Shown here one piece after another: positions 17,603 to 26,974 of a stretch of 64,000 nucleotides of DNA. The notes below the pieces were generated by a model. That model did not search any database and was not told where the DNA came from. It saw only the letters and a program-made list of their open reading frames with translations. Numbering within the stretch: the first letter of the stretch is position 1; every line of letters begins with the position of its first letter. Where the stretch lies: assembly GCA_039024315.1 (NCBI GenBank), contig JBCCQN010000010.1:24798-88797 (forward strand), given 5' to 3'. The position numbers and the translations under genes are program-made. Origin of the DNA: JBCAWW01 sp039024315 (GTDB lineage Bacteria > Bacteroidota > Bacteroidia > J057).

Positions 17603-19864
17603 TTAGGGAGTGGTTTCTGGCTCTATCGCAAAGGCACTTACTCGTCTCTGATCAAGAAAATCGAGATCAGTGGTGCCATTGGTTGCTAGGGCGTTGACGT
17701 ATAAACTGAGAGAAAAAGCCGCTTGATCACAGCCACCCAAAACGCTACTCACATTGAAAGGTCTAAGATGGTAGTCCCCATCTGCTTGCAGGTCAAACTT
17801 ACCGCTATCCCAATCTCTACCTACAATATAGAGCTGACTGCCTGTGGTACTACCGGGCTCTAGGCGATCCGTTATATTGCCACGGCGAAGACTCAAGCTA
17901 AAGTTAGCGAAGTCCCGAGGGTGAGCCGCTTCAAAACTAAGTTCTAATAATGCATCACCAGTTGGGATGATCTTGTTTTCTGGGTTAATAGTATTGGGGT
18001 ATGTGAGGAAGCCACAATTAGGATCTGCTTGCTCACCATCAATCTCGGGCACGCGCAGCTCGGCAATGACAGGAGCATTGTCAATCCGTAATTTGAAACA
18101 AAACACTTTTGCTCCTGTCTCCAATGTTACCCCTGTATCTGCAGTCGCGGAGTGTAAGTAGGCCGTAGCATCTGCATTTTCGTAGGTGCTAAAGCTACCA
18201 TCGATAGAACGAGGAACTTGGAAGGTATTATCGGCTACGGCTGCTACCACGGGTTGGCCAGCTGCGATTTTGACAAGTTCCAACTTCAATTCGTAAAGAC
18301 CGGGATCAGTAAGCTGAGGGGTGTCAAACCAGCCTGACACATAGCGGTCGGTCAAAGAGTAGCCTTGGATCACACTAGGATCTAAATCTGGTAGGTCGGC
18401 CGCGCTAGTAGGGGGTACCATAAAGGTAGGTACCCCATATTCTAACAATGGTCCTAAGGGGTAGGCTTTCTTGCCAATATTATCTCGGTATTTGATGGAT
18501 ACAGGATGGTCGATGTATTGCCAAGCTGTTTCATCTGTGGAACCATCAGCATCTTGCAGCTTACGATAGGCCCAGCGATAATGCGTCACCCCACTGTCGA
18601 TGAGGTCTTGACTAAAGTGAACGTAAAGCGGCAATTTACTTCCAAAAGGTCGGCGAAACTGCTTAATACTAGGATCCAGTTGATTGAGTCTTAACTCAGT
18701 CAGTCCTATATCTCTCATCGGGATACCCCCAACGATTGGATTGTTTTCCCTCTGATTGATTTTAGGGATATAGGCATGGTTACCAATTTTCTCGACTACG
18801 GCGGCTACACCCGGAGGCGAGTATAAATCCCCACAAGCATCTACACGTGGGTCTGTCAATCGAATGGTGATTTCATCACCACAATCGTAGTTCCAATAGG
18901 TATTGCAAGCAATGGGTGGACGATAAACTGTTGTCCAAACGCCTCCGATCTTATATTCTACCCAAAAGTAAAGGTCTGGTTGATCTTTGAAGCATTGGTA
19001 CAAAAATTTAGCATCAAAACGTCCGTTGGCGTCTGTCTCTACTACTGCGACCTCATCGCAACGATAGAAAAATGGCCAATAGTGAGGCCAGAAGCAGAGA
19101 TATGGGTGGATCAGATGAAAATTATTGGCGATGCTCAAACGTAGCTGATCGGCAATAGGGCTATTGAGCTCTTGGATCAAAGCGTTCGGCAAGGCCGGAA
19201 GCTGACTAATACTCTCTGCTGCAACGGCTTCAATCGCCGGAATAGCCGTGCGCTCAAAGTTACCTTTGCCGTTGAGGCGAAGGAGGGAAGGATTGATACG
19301 CGGAATTTCAATGCGGGGGCCTGGATTAGGAAGAGGATCTGGGAGTGGAATCGGAAATAGTAAATCCTCACGTAGGCGAAAAATAATGTCATCGGGGATG
19401 CGAGGTAGGAGGTAAAAGATGCGATCTACTTCACAGATATGTACGCGGGCTTCGCATACGGGGGCATTTAAAAAGGTGCCATCCTCAAAAAGAGGTTTTA
19501 CCGTGCGTCCTCGAACGGGGCATAGCTTCCACAACCAAAATTTCCAATTTTGTTCTGGAATGAGGGGGATCTCCCATCGGCTGTCGCTAAGCTGAATAGA
19601 GGGGGAAAAGGATTCCAAGCGCTTGAGGTAGGAAACGCTAATACGTTCGGCAAAGCCGCCTTCAGGCATAGGGGTGATAAATACCTGACTTTGCTTAAGC
19701 TTGAGAGGGCTAAGGCTAAAAACACCACGATTTTTTTGGATTTTGGCTTTTTCGATAAGATTACCGCGGCGATCAAAAGCAAAAGCAAAAAGCTGGAATT
19801 CTCGGTCGGGCTGACCTTCAAACTGGATGGAAAAGGCAAGTTTTTCCTTGGTTTGGGATTTCAT
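17603..19864 (-). CDS. large protein of unknown function, beta-rich
   Basis: I do not recognise this 753-aa protein. It starts MKSQTKEKLAFSIQFEGQ with no signal peptide, membrane helix or T9SS tail. Residues 1-90 look like a beta-sandwich. A proline-rich segment follows near 165-195 (IPLPDPLPNPGPRIEIPRIN), then a region with cysteines and aromatic motifs (PYLCFWPHYWPFFYRCDEVAVVETDANGRFDAKFLYQC) that resembles a transthyretin/carboxypeptidase-regulatory-like fold. The C-terminal half is again beta-rich, with a GGCDQAAFSLSLYVNAL stretch. It is divergently placed from the PorP/SprF gene 110 bp away. It could belong to a large extracellular assembly or be cytoplasmic; I cannot tell. Confidence 0.65.
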   Translation of the reverse strand: MKSQTKEKLAFSIQFEGQPDREFQLFAFAFDRRGNLIEKAKIQKNRGVFSLSPLKLKQSQVFITPMPEGGFAERISVSYLKRLESFSPSIQLSDSRWEIPLIPEQNWKFWLWKLCPVRGRTVKPLFEDGTFLNAPVCEARVHICEVDRIFYLLPRIPDDIIFRLREDLLFPIPLPDPLPNPGPRIEIPRINPSLLRLNGKGNFERTAIPAIEAVAAESISQLPALPNALIQELNSPIADQLRLSIANNFHLIHPYLCFWPHYWPFFYRCDEVAVVETDANGRFDAKFLYQCFKDQPDLYFWVEYKIGGVWTTVYRPPIACNTYWNYDCGDEITIRLTDPRVDACGDLYSPPGVAAVVEKIGNHAYIPKINQRENNPIVGGIPMRDIGLTELRLNQLDPSIKQFRRPFGSKLPLYVHFSQDLIDSGVTHYRWAYRKLQDADGSTDETAWQYIDHPVSIKYRDNIGKKAYPLGPLLEYGVPTFMVPPTSAADLPDLDPSVIQGYSLTDRYVSGWFDTPQLTDPGLYELKLELVKIAAGQPVVAAVADNTFQVPRSIDGSFSTYENADATAYLHSATADTGVTLETGAKVFCFKLRIDNAPVIAELRVPEIDGEQADPNCGFLTYPNTINPENKIIPTGDALLELSFEAAHPRDFANFSLSLRRGNITDRLEPGSTTGSQLYIVGRDWDSGKFDLQADGDYHLRPFNVSSVLGGCDQAAFSLSLYVNALATNGTTDLDFLDQRRVSAFAIEPETTP

Positions 19865-19974
19865 AAAACAGTCTTTGTTAAAGGTTATTTTCCGGCTTTG
19901 GCTTAGGAGTGACGCTTAGCTTGAAATAAATTCATCGAGGAGGCGTAAATTTGTCTGAGCGGAACAATCTGGCT

Positions 19975-21069
19975 ATGCGCAACTTTTGGCTGTCTTGCTT
20001 GCTTATGGTGCCCTTGCTTTGTTGGGGACAAGATCCTGTGTTGTCGCAGTATTTTAGCAATAAGACCCTGCTCAACCCAGCGTTGACAGGTTACGAAGGG
20101 GGCAGCTTGCTCAACCTCAACTTTCGGCAAGAGCGTTATACCGTCAATGGTCAGCTGGTCGAATTTGATACCAATAATCTCAGTGGGGAACTTGATCTGC
20201 CCTGCTTGCAATCGGCCCTAGGTCTGATGTATATCGATCGTATCGAAGGAGAGGGATATTTACGCTGGCAGAGCCTCAGTACCGCTTATGCTTGGCGTTC
20301 GCGAGCTCGACCTGACCGTCAAAAGCGAGATTGGGAATGGCGCTTTGGGATGCGCTTGGCTTATAATTGGCGGAGCCTCAATTGGGACAATTTGGTCTTT
20401 AGTGAGCAACTAGATGCCATGCGGGGGATATTAGGGCCTACCAATTTACCTTTACCGGGGGACCTTCGTAGCAATACTGATTATTTTGACCTACAGGCCG
20501 GATATAGCTGGATTTATCGCAAAGGGGATCATCGTTTTAGGCTTGGCCTAACACTCAATCACTTGCTACGCATCGAACAATCGGTTACCGCTGCGGATGA
20601 TACCTTACCCATGCGGACTACTTTACATACCTCCTATATCCGGAGTATGAATATCAAGGGGATGCAACTTGATGTTATGCCTTTTGTTCGGATGGATATT
20701 CAGCAAGGTAATGCAATCAGTTTTCGCCAAGCTTTTCGGTATCAATCCTTGACTTATGGGATGATCGTCAGTACGCATTCGATGCCTTCTCTTTGGGGTG
20801 GCGTTTGGCTGCAGTCTTATCAGAGCTTTGAAACTCAACCCAGCGTACATGCTTTAGTCTTTCAACTAGGCTTTGAATTTCCGGTAGGCAAGTCGCGACA
20901 CAAAAGTTCGGTTTATCGCTTTGGTTTGAGTTATGATTATCCCTTTGCCGGTCTAGCGGCAGGAGGAAGCAATATTTTTGAGGTTTCTTTGGCCGTCCAT
21001 TTCCCACAATTGGACCTTGGACGCTGTGCGCGAAATAAGAAACGCTATATACCTGCTGCAAAGTTTTAA
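19975..21069 (+). CDS. PorP/SprF family type IX secretion system membrane protein
   Basis: The 364-aa protein from the ATG at 19975 begins with a signal peptide (MRNFWLSCLLMVPLLCWGQ), directly followed by DPVLSQYFSNKTLLNPALTG, the diagnostic N-terminus of the PorP/SprF family. The rest alternates as an outer-membrane beta-barrel and ends in FEVSLAVHFPQLDLGRC. Family members help secrete or anchor T9SS cargo; here it is a stand-alone paralogue, not next to the gld/spr core genes. An upstream TTG would precede the signal peptide with charged residues and was rejected. Confidence 0.9.
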   Translation: MRNFWLSCLLMVPLLCWGQDPVLSQYFSNKTLLNPALTGYEGGSLLNLNFRQERYTVNGQLVEFDTNNLSGELDLPCLQSALGLMYIDRIEGEGYLRWQSLSTAYAWRSRARPDRQKRDWEWRFGMRLAYNWRSLNWDNLVFSEQLDAMRGILGPTNLPLPGDLRSNTDYFDLQAGYSWIYRKGDHRFRLGLTLNHLLRIEQSVTAADDTLPMRTTLHTSYIRSMNIKGMQLDVMPFVRMDIQQGNAISFRQAFRYQSLTYGMIVSTHSMPSLWGGVWLQSYQSFETQPSVHALVFQLGFEFPVGKSRHKSSVYRFGLSYDYPFAGLAAGGSNIFEVSLAVHFPQLDLGRCARNKKRYIPAAKF

Positions 21070-21140
21070 GGGGAATTGCCTAATTTTCTGCCATCAAAAG
21101 CCTTTCTTCCAATATCGTACTGGTCATTATCCTCAACCTC

Positions 21141-22502
21141 TTGGTCAAGCCAGCTTGGCTTTTGGTGGAGATGGTTTTGCAAGATGAGGTGGGGCATGAT
21201 GCTTGGGGTTCCTACGGGGCGCTTTTGTCTTTTGCTTTTTTGTTTGTGACCCTGGCTGATCTCGGCATCAACAATTACACCACTAAAACCTTGGCTGAAG
21301 CACCAGAGAGATTACGGACTGATTTTCCCCATTTCTTTTCTGCCAAAATGCTACTGACGCTGATCTATCCCGTGATATTGGGAGGATTGGGTTGGCTCAT
21401 AGGCTATCGCGGCCAAGAGCTAGAATTCTTGATGCTGTTATGCCTTGTGCTAGGAGGCATGCAAATCGCAGAATTTATCCGCGCCAATTTTCGCGCCAAG
21501 CAACGCTTTACGCTGGATAGCTATCTCTCGGTCTTTGACCGCCTGCTATTGATGGGAGCGGTGGCTTATATGCTGATGCGAGACATTACCATTGGGCAAT
21601 TTATTTATGCCAGAGTATTGGTTGTCAGTGTGGTGATCGTTTGCTTTTACGTTTTACTGATGCGGGTGTATGGCTGGATCAAACCGCAGCTCAATTTCAA
21701 AGCCATCGGCAAGGTGATCCAAATGAGCTGGGGCTTCGCCTTGATGACCATCCTCTACTCCTTGCACGACAAGCTTGATCAGGTGATGTTGGAGCGTTTA
21801 TACAGCAAGGCTCAAAATGGTTTGTATTATGGCGCTTACCGTTGGCTAGATGCCTTTAGTATGTATCTCTGGACCGTTTTGCCTATCTTCTTCGCACGCT
21901 TTGCCTTTCTCAACAAACAACCCAAAGAAAAGGAACGCCTACTACACTTTGGCCAAATCATCACGGCCTTACCCATGATCTTTGTAGGGGTGTTTATATG
22001 GTTTCATGGCGAGCAATTGCTCTTCCTTTTTGAGGAAAGTACCCCTGCCGAAATCGAAACCATGCGCCTCTGCTTGCAAGCACTTTTTGTGGCGGCTATC
22101 ATGAATGGTGTCTTCGCTATTTTCAGTACCCTTTTGACCTCGACGGGGCACGAAAAAAATGTCAATATTATGGTTCTGCTGAGCATCATTCCCAATATTG
22201 GCCTCAACTTCTGGTTGATCCCTCAATATGGAGCGGTTGCCGCAGCTTGGACTACAGTGGTGAGTTATTCACTCCTCAATGTACTCTATGTGCTATACAT
22301 CCAACAAAAATTGGAAATCGCAGTACCTTGGCTACAAATGGTCAAACTCTTTTCCGCCGCTGCCATGCTTTTTGTAGGCTTTTGGGCCCTAGGCCAAACG
22401 AGCCTCACGTGGTATTGGATTAGTTTGATCGCAGGATTTTCCTTCCTCGCCTATTGCTATTTGATTGGTTTGATATCCTGGAAGATGCTTAAATCCTTTT
22501 AG
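21141..22502 (+). CDS. polysaccharide/oligosaccharide flippase (Wzx/MATE-like)
   Basis: This protein of about 453 aa has 12-14 membrane helices of the polysaccharide-transport flippase family, with the typical early SYGALLSFAFLFVTLADLGINNYTTKTLA. It probably flips a lipid-linked oligosaccharide across the inner membrane. The glycosyltransferase that follows starts 2 bp after its stop, which supports a role in surface glycan assembly. The start is uncertain: the coordinate uses a TTG at 21141 that cuts into the first helix. Family-like sequence (AIKSLSSNIVLVIILNLL) continues in frame back to 21084, where no ATG, GTG or TTG is available; an ATC at 21093 is a candidate. Confidence 0.85.
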   Translation: MVKPAWLLVEMVLQDEVGHDAWGSYGALLSFAFLFVTLADLGINNYTTKTLAEAPERLRTDFPHFFSAKMLLTLIYPVILGGLGWLIGYRGQELEFLMLLCLVLGGMQIAEFIRANFRAKQRFTLDSYLSVFDRLLLMGAVAYMLMRDITIGQFIYARVLVVSVVIVCFYVLLMRVYGWIKPQLNFKAIGKVIQMSWGFALMTILYSLHDKLDQVMLERLYSKAQNGLYYGAYRWLDAFSMYLWTVLPIFFARFAFLNKQPKEKERLLHFGQIITALPMIFVGVFIWFHGEQLLFLFEESTPAEIETMRLCLQALFVAAIMNGVFAIFSTLLTSTGHEKNVNIMVLLSIIPNIGLNFWLIPQYGAVAAAWTTVVSYSLLNVLYVLYIQQKLEIAVPWLQMVKLFSAAAMLFVGFWALGQTSLTWYWISLIAGFSFLAYCYLIGLISWKMLKSF

Positions 22503-22504
22503 TG

Positions 22505-23623
22505 ATGCCCAAGCTCCATATCTGCCATCTTAGTCTGCTCAATCCGCTGCTGCATCCTCGGATTTACTTCAAGCATGCGATCAGCGCGCGCTTGGCTGGC
22601 CATGAAGTCAGTGTGATTGGTCAGGGGAGGGGAGAAGCCTATGAGGATGAGCATGGGATTCATATGCTACCCTTGCAAGTCTTTTCACGGCTCTCCGCCG
22701 AACGCTTAAGTCGTAGGCAAGAACTGTATCAGATGGCTTTGGAGCTAGAAGCAGATATCTATGTGTTGCACAGTCCTGAATTATTGGGTCTAGCCAAAAA
22801 GCTGAAGTTCCAAACTGGTGCTAAGATTCTTTATGATGTGCATGAAGACTATCGTCTCAACATCAGACATGCCATTTATTACCCTTGGGGTGTGCGTCAT
22901 CTTTTAGCGGCTTACGCTCGCTTCGCGGAACGCCGTGCCCTTGCTTGGCTGGATGGAGTTATATATGCAGAGCAGTGCTATGACAACATCTTAAACGTTC
23001 CCGCAGGGAAAAAACTGATACTCCCTAATACCTATACTCCACGAGGGACCCAAGGAAAATCTAAGCTAAAAGTACCTAAAGAGCCATACTTATTATTGAG
23101 TGGGACTATAGCGGAGGAGCGAGGTCTTTGGGAGAGTTTACAATGTTGGGAGGCGATTAATGCTTTGCAGCCGATGCGCCTTCTGATTGCGGGCCACTGT
23201 CAGTTGCCGGCTTTGTTGAGTCAGTTGCGCGGCTACATCGCCGAACACCAAATCGAGTCCCAAGTGCAAATCATCGGTGGGGAACAATATGTCTCTGCTG
23301 CTGATATTCAAGCCTTGATCAAGCATTGCTACGCTGGGATATTTTTATACCGCTCTCAGGCCAATCTTATCGGTAAGTACCCTACCAAGTTATTCGAATA
23401 CATGGCTTTTGATAAGCCGCTTATCTATACCGATCACCCCCACTGGCTAGCCTTTGACCAAAGAGTGAAACTGGGCGTTCCCTGGAAGGGTAAAGCACAT
23501 GCCAACTTCCTACTCAAAGAGCTAGACAACTGGACCCAGAACCCGCCTCAACATAAGCCCGAACAATACCTCTGGGAGGCGAAGGAAGAAAAACTTCTTT
23601 GGCGCTTTTTGGATAAATTATAG
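22505..23623 (+). CDS. glycosyltransferase, GT-B fold
   Basis: This 372-aa protein has two Rossmann-like halves. The N-terminal half has ICHLSLLNPLLHPRIYFKHAISARLAGHEVSVIGQG and KILYDVHEDYRLN, a family-4-like acceptor domain. The C-terminal half contains YLLLSGTIAEERGLWESLQCWE and the donor-site region GIFLYRSQANLIGKYPTKLFEYMAFDKPLI. It would transfer a sugar from an NDP-sugar to a glycan or lipid acceptor. It is coupled to the flippase gene just upstream and ends 6 bp before a deformylase-like gene. I use the ATG at 22505; a GTG one codon earlier overlaps the flippase stop. Confidence 0.87.
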   Translation: MPKLHICHLSLLNPLLHPRIYFKHAISARLAGHEVSVIGQGRGEAYEDEHGIHMLPLQVFSRLSAERLSRRQELYQMALELEADIYVLHSPELLGLAKKLKFQTGAKILYDVHEDYRLNIRHAIYYPWGVRHLLAAYARFAERRALAWLDGVIYAEQCYDNILNVPAGKKLILPNTYTPRGTQGKSKLKVPKEPYLLLSGTIAEERGLWESLQCWEAINALQPMRLLIAGHCQLPALLSQLRGYIAEHQIESQVQIIGGEQYVSAADIQALIKHCYAGIFLYRSQANLIGKYPTKLFEYMAFDKPLIYTDHPHWLAFDQRVKLGVPWKGKAHANFLLKELDNWTQNPPQHKPEQYLWEAKEEKLLWRFLDKL

Positions 23624-23629
23624 GTAGAT

Positions 23630-24112
23630 ATGAAAAGCCTCGCTGACTTACTACTACTGGGAGATCCTAGACTATATGAGGTCTGTGATCCAGTGCTCGA
23701 ATCAGAACTGCCATTGGTCGCTGATTGGGTAGCGGACCTACACAGCGTAATGGAAGAAATTCGCGCCAAGTATCATTTTGGACGTGCCATTGCGGCCCCA
23801 CAGTTAGGGATTATGAAGCGCCTGATTTATATGAATATCGATCGTCCAGTGGTATTTATCAATCCGGTGCTTGAAGATCTAAGCCCCGAAAAATTTGTGC
23901 TTTGGGATGACTGTATGAGTTTCCCCCATTTGCTCGTTCGCGTAGAGCGCCATCGAAGCCTCACGATTCGCTACCTAGATCAAAATTGGCAAGAGCGAAG
24001 CTGGGAGATGCAAGATGATTTGGCCGAACTGCTCCAGCATGAATATGATCATCTTAATGGAGTACTTTGCACGATGCGAGCGATAGATGACAAATCATTT
24101 AAATGGCGCTAA
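23630..24112 (+). CDS. peptide deformylase-like protein
   Basis: This 160-aa protein keeps all three deformylase motifs, in variant forms: GRAIAAPQLGI (usual GxGLAAPQxG), WDDCMSFP (usual EGCLS; the metal-binding cysteine is kept) and QHEYDHLNG (HExxH, complete). It may remove formyl groups from nascent proteins or, like divergent type II/III members, act on other substrates. It lies 6 bp after the glycosyltransferase gene, probably in one transcript. The odd motifs suggest a second, non-housekeeping copy. Confidence 0.85.
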   Translation: MKSLADLLLLGDPRLYEVCDPVLESELPLVADWVADLHSVMEEIRAKYHFGRAIAAPQLGIMKRLIYMNIDRPVVFINPVLEDLSPEKFVLWDDCMSFPHLLVRVERHRSLTIRYLDQNWQERSWEMQDDLAELLQHEYDHLNGVLCTMRAIDDKSFKWR

Positions 24113-24145
24113 AAAAGAAACCCGATCGCAAAAAGCAGATCGGGT
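24113..24145 (-). terminator. terminator between convergent genes
   Basis: The perfect 8-bp stem ACCCGATC / GATCGGGT (24120-24145) is followed on the minus strand by TTTCTTTTTT. It suits the minus-strand methyltransferase that ends ~115 bp to the right; it also sits just after the deformylase stop. Confidence 0.65.
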
Positions 24146-24261
24146 CTTAGGGCGTTTTCAATATGTTGACATAAAGGTAGGCGGATCCTCTCGATTGAGA
24201 AAGCGCATTTTTGCGGAATTTTGATTTAAGGATTTGTACGGCCTTTGTAGGTATTTATACT

Positions 24262-25257
24262 CTAAGAGCTGAGATGCAAAAATAAATTGATCCCTTTGAC
24301 CTCTTGACCAATGTGAATTTGTTTCATCTTATATCCGGCTTCGATGGCAAGTCTGATGAGGTCTGCCTCATTGCGATGATAGAGATACCACTCACCAAAT
24401 ACTTCCATATAATAGCGACTAGGCTGAAAAGTAGAAAAATTACCTACGATTACTTTTCCTCCCACTTTGAGCCAGTTTTTCATGCGTTTGAGCATATAAA
24501 CGAAGAGCTTGTCATTCAAATAATCAAACATGCCGGCAGACCAAATTAGATCATATTGTTCCTCCGCTCGATGACGAAAAGCATTGCCTTTGATAAATTC
24601 AGTTTGGGCTGAGTAGGCGTGTAGGAGATTTTTGGCGTAGGCCAAAGCCTTAGGATCTCCATCTATACAAGTGGTCGAAAACCGATGCTGCGGTAAGCTC
24701 TGATAAAGTTCAAATATCTCTCTAGCTGGTCCACAGGCTAAGTTTAAGATCGAAAAATCCTGTTCCCATTTGTGAAGGATGAGCTTTGCGGCTTGATTTT
24801 TAAAGTAGTCTTTGCGGTTTCGGACGGCTTGGGCGGCCTCTGTTTCCTGAAAACAAAGGTCCCAATTCCGGTATTTGAGATGCGGCGTTACTAGGTATTG
24901 ATAAATGCTTTCGATGAGCATATAATCCCCTGCATATCCTTCGGGCTTATTGAGCGAACGACCATTGACCGTACAAGCGAGGTATTCCTTACCCAAGCAG
25001 CGGCTGATTTCGGCGAGTTCCGCTTTGTCAAAATTACCTGCTGCAAAAGAAGCCATTATTTGCCGAGAAAATTGCTCAAGATGGGGAAGGTCTTGTGGCC
25101 TTGGGCCACCTTTTTGATCAAGATGTTTGATGATCTTGATGACTTCTGCTTTTGAGAAAAGCTTATCTTTTTGTGGAAACAGTAAAAGAGGTAGGACGGG
25201 GGCTTCGGCTTTTTGGGGGCCAAACGGAGAGTAGGGCTGATATTGGTAAGCATGCAT
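24262..25257 (-). CDS. class I SAM-dependent methyltransferase, extracellular-factor (3-OH-PAME-type) synthesis family
   Basis: This 331-aa protein has an unusual helical N-terminal half (to about 150) and a methyltransferase core with motif I as ILNLACGPAREIFEL and motif II near TTCIDGDPKALAYA, followed by DLIWSAGMFDYLNDKLF. The pattern, including GYAGDYMLIESIY and RNRKDYFKNQAAKLI, matches proteins annotated as extracellular factor 3-hydroxypalmitic acid methyl ester biosynthesis. Whether it makes a fatty-acid methyl-ester signal here is not known. It is divergent from a histidine kinase gene 157 bp away, so a signalling link is possible but only inferred. Confidence 0.8.
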   Translation of the reverse strand: MHAYQYQPYSPFGPQKAEAPVLPLLLFPQKDKLFSKAEVIKIIKHLDQKGGPRPQDLPHLEQFSRQIMASFAAGNFDKAELAEISRCLGKEYLACTVNGRSLNKPEGYAGDYMLIESIYQYLVTPHLKYRNWDLCFQETEAAQAVRNRKDYFKNQAAKLILHKWEQDFSILNLACGPAREIFELYQSLPQHRFSTTCIDGDPKALAYAKNLLHAYSAQTEFIKGNAFRHRAEEQYDLIWSAGMFDYLNDKLFVYMLKRMKNWLKVGGKVIVGNFSTFQPSRYYMEVFGEWYLYHRNEADLIRLAIEAGYKMKQIHIGQEVKGINLFLHLSS

Positions 25258-25414
25258 AGTTTGGGGGTTTTCTCAATCAATACCCCAATCTAGCTGGTCA
25301 ATAAGGCTGATGTTAGAGGATTTATAAGGGATTTTTTTTCTAGGGATTCCCTTAGGGAGCTTTTGGGAAATTACGGAAACTTATAGGGGTTTATACGGTA
25401 TTTGAGCTTGGTAT

Positions 25415-26281
25415 TTGTATGAGCCATATTCAGAGGATATATTCAGGAAAATGCCAGATATGCTATCCTTATTTACCTCCCTGGAGCTTGCAGCACTTGT
25501 GCTAGGGCCCATCCTATTGGGAGGACTCCTGTTTTGCTACTCTCGGTATCGAAAAATTCGGACTGAGCATGAGAGTTTGAAACTTGAAAATGATTACCAC
25601 AGAAATACGATTCAGGTTTTGATCCAAAATCAAGAAGCAGAAAGGGATCGTTTGGCTCGTACCCTGCACGATGAGATTGGAGGCAGCCTCTCTACCGCTA
25701 AGCTCCAGATGCAAAGGCTCAAAAAAAGACTCTCTTCCCAACCAGATGTGGTGATTTTCGAAAAAGACATCTCCAATCTGATCCATAGCATATTGAGTAG
25801 AATCCGCTTCCTGTCCGAAGAACTGAGGCCTCCCTTACTCGAACGTTTTGGTTTGTCAGTAGCCCTCAAAGACCTCTTTGAGCAAATGCGGTCTCATACA
25901 GGAGTAGAGATAGACCTATACGTCCAAGGAGAACAAAAACGGCTTAAATGGGTAACAGAACTGAGTATCTATCGTGTCTTCCAGAGTCTATTGATGGAGG
26001 CACAGCCCCTCTCTGAGGAACGCCAAATTATGATTTGTTTGAGCTATCTTGAAAAAGAAATTTGCATCTTCTGGCAGGATAATCAAGAAGGCGGGGATGG
26101 ACCAAATTCCCAGATTTCTTGGCAGCTAGAAAATTGGCAGCGGATCAAAAGCCGTGTCGAAAATATGGGCGGACAATTGGTCCATGACTCAAACAGCCTC
26201 GGCAATAATCTCATTGAAATTCGTATTCCTCTGCAAAGCCAATTCAAACAATCTGCTCAAACTTCAATCTCTTACTCATGA
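25415..26281 (+). CDS. NarL-type sensor histidine kinase with degenerate ATP-binding domain
   Basis: This 288-aa protein has one N-terminal helix (about 23-43), a coiled segment and a HisKA_3 dimerisation domain with the phospho-acceptor H85 in RTLHDEIGG, followed by LSEELRPPLLERFGLSVALKDL. The expected HATPase boxes are eroded: the N-box position reads FQSLLMEAQ with no asparagine, and the G1 box DNGxG reads DNQEGG. It may therefore bind ATP poorly, rely on another kinase, or act mainly as phosphatase. The response-regulator gene overlaps its stop by 4 bp (ATGA). Confidence 0.83.
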   Translation: MYEPYSEDIFRKMPDMLSLFTSLELAALVLGPILLGGLLFCYSRYRKIRTEHESLKLENDYHRNTIQVLIQNQEAERDRLARTLHDEIGGSLSTAKLQMQRLKKRLSSQPDVVIFEKDISNLIHSILSRIRFLSEELRPPLLERFGLSVALKDLFEQMRSHTGVEIDLYVQGEQKRLKWVTELSIYRVFQSLLMEAQPLSEERQIMICLSYLEKEICIFWQDNQEGGDGPNSQISWQLENWQRIKSRVENMGGQLVHDSNSLGNNLIEIRIPLQSQFKQSAQTSISYS

Positions 26282-26925
26282 AAATAGCGCTAGTTGACGA
26301 TCACAAACTTTTTAGAAAAGGGATGAAAGCCCTTTTGGAAGAAATTGAAGGCCTTGAGGTGATTTTTGAAGCGGCTAATGGGCAAGAGTTGCTAGATAAT
26401 ATGGCAGAACAACAAGCAGAGATTATTTTGCTTGACCTAGAAATGCCCGTTATGGATGGCGTCACGGTCCTACCCAAGATTCAATCAGGCTATCCTGAGG
26501 CCAAGGTCCTGATCCTTTCCATGCATCAAGATGACCAGTTTATCGTCCATTTATTGGAGCAAGGGGCGCATGGCTACTTGCTCAAAGACACTGAGTTAGA
26601 GGAATTAGAAGATGCGCTCGAATCTGTCAAAGAAAATGGCTTCTACTTCAACGATCGTACCTCTCGCGCCATGTTATCTCGTCTGACTCGTCGCCAAAAG
26701 ATTAAGCCTACCTTTGGGCATGTCGAACCCCTATCCGAACGCGAAACAGAAGTACTGAAATTGATCTGCGAAGAATTTACCACAGCCGAAATTGCCGATA
26801 AACTCTTTTTGAGCCCTCGCACTATCGAAGGTTATCGCAATCGCTTACTAGAAAAAACAGGAGCCAAAAACACCGCTGGTCTAGTAGTATTTGCGGCTCG
26901 GCAAGGCTATCTCGACAAAATGTAA
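26278..26925 (+). CDS. NarL/FixJ-family response regulator
   Basis: This 215-aa protein has a receiver domain with the acidic pocket after MKIALVDDH, the phosphorylation site D53 in IILLDLEMPVMDG, and the conserved lysine in YLLKDTE. A LuxR-type HTH follows at about 150-210 (LSERETEVLKLICEEFTTAEIADKLFLSPRTIEGYRNRLLEKTGAKN). It is translationally coupled to the preceding kinase gene. The target genes are unknown; the divergent methyltransferase gene is one candidate by position. Confidence 0.93.
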   Translation: MKIALVDDHKLFRKGMKALLEEIEGLEVIFEAANGQELLDNMAEQQAEIILLDLEMPVMDGVTVLPKIQSGYPEAKVLILSMHQDDQFIVHLLEQGAHGYLLKDTELEELEDALESVKENGFYFNDRTSRAMLSRLTRRQKIKPTFGHVEPLSERETEVLKLICEEFTTAEIADKLFLSPRTIEGYRNRLLEKTGAKNTAGLVVFAARQGYLDKM

Positions 26926-26974
26926 GGTGGATTTGGGGCTTAGAAATTGACTTGGAGAGATCTGTTTTAGGATT

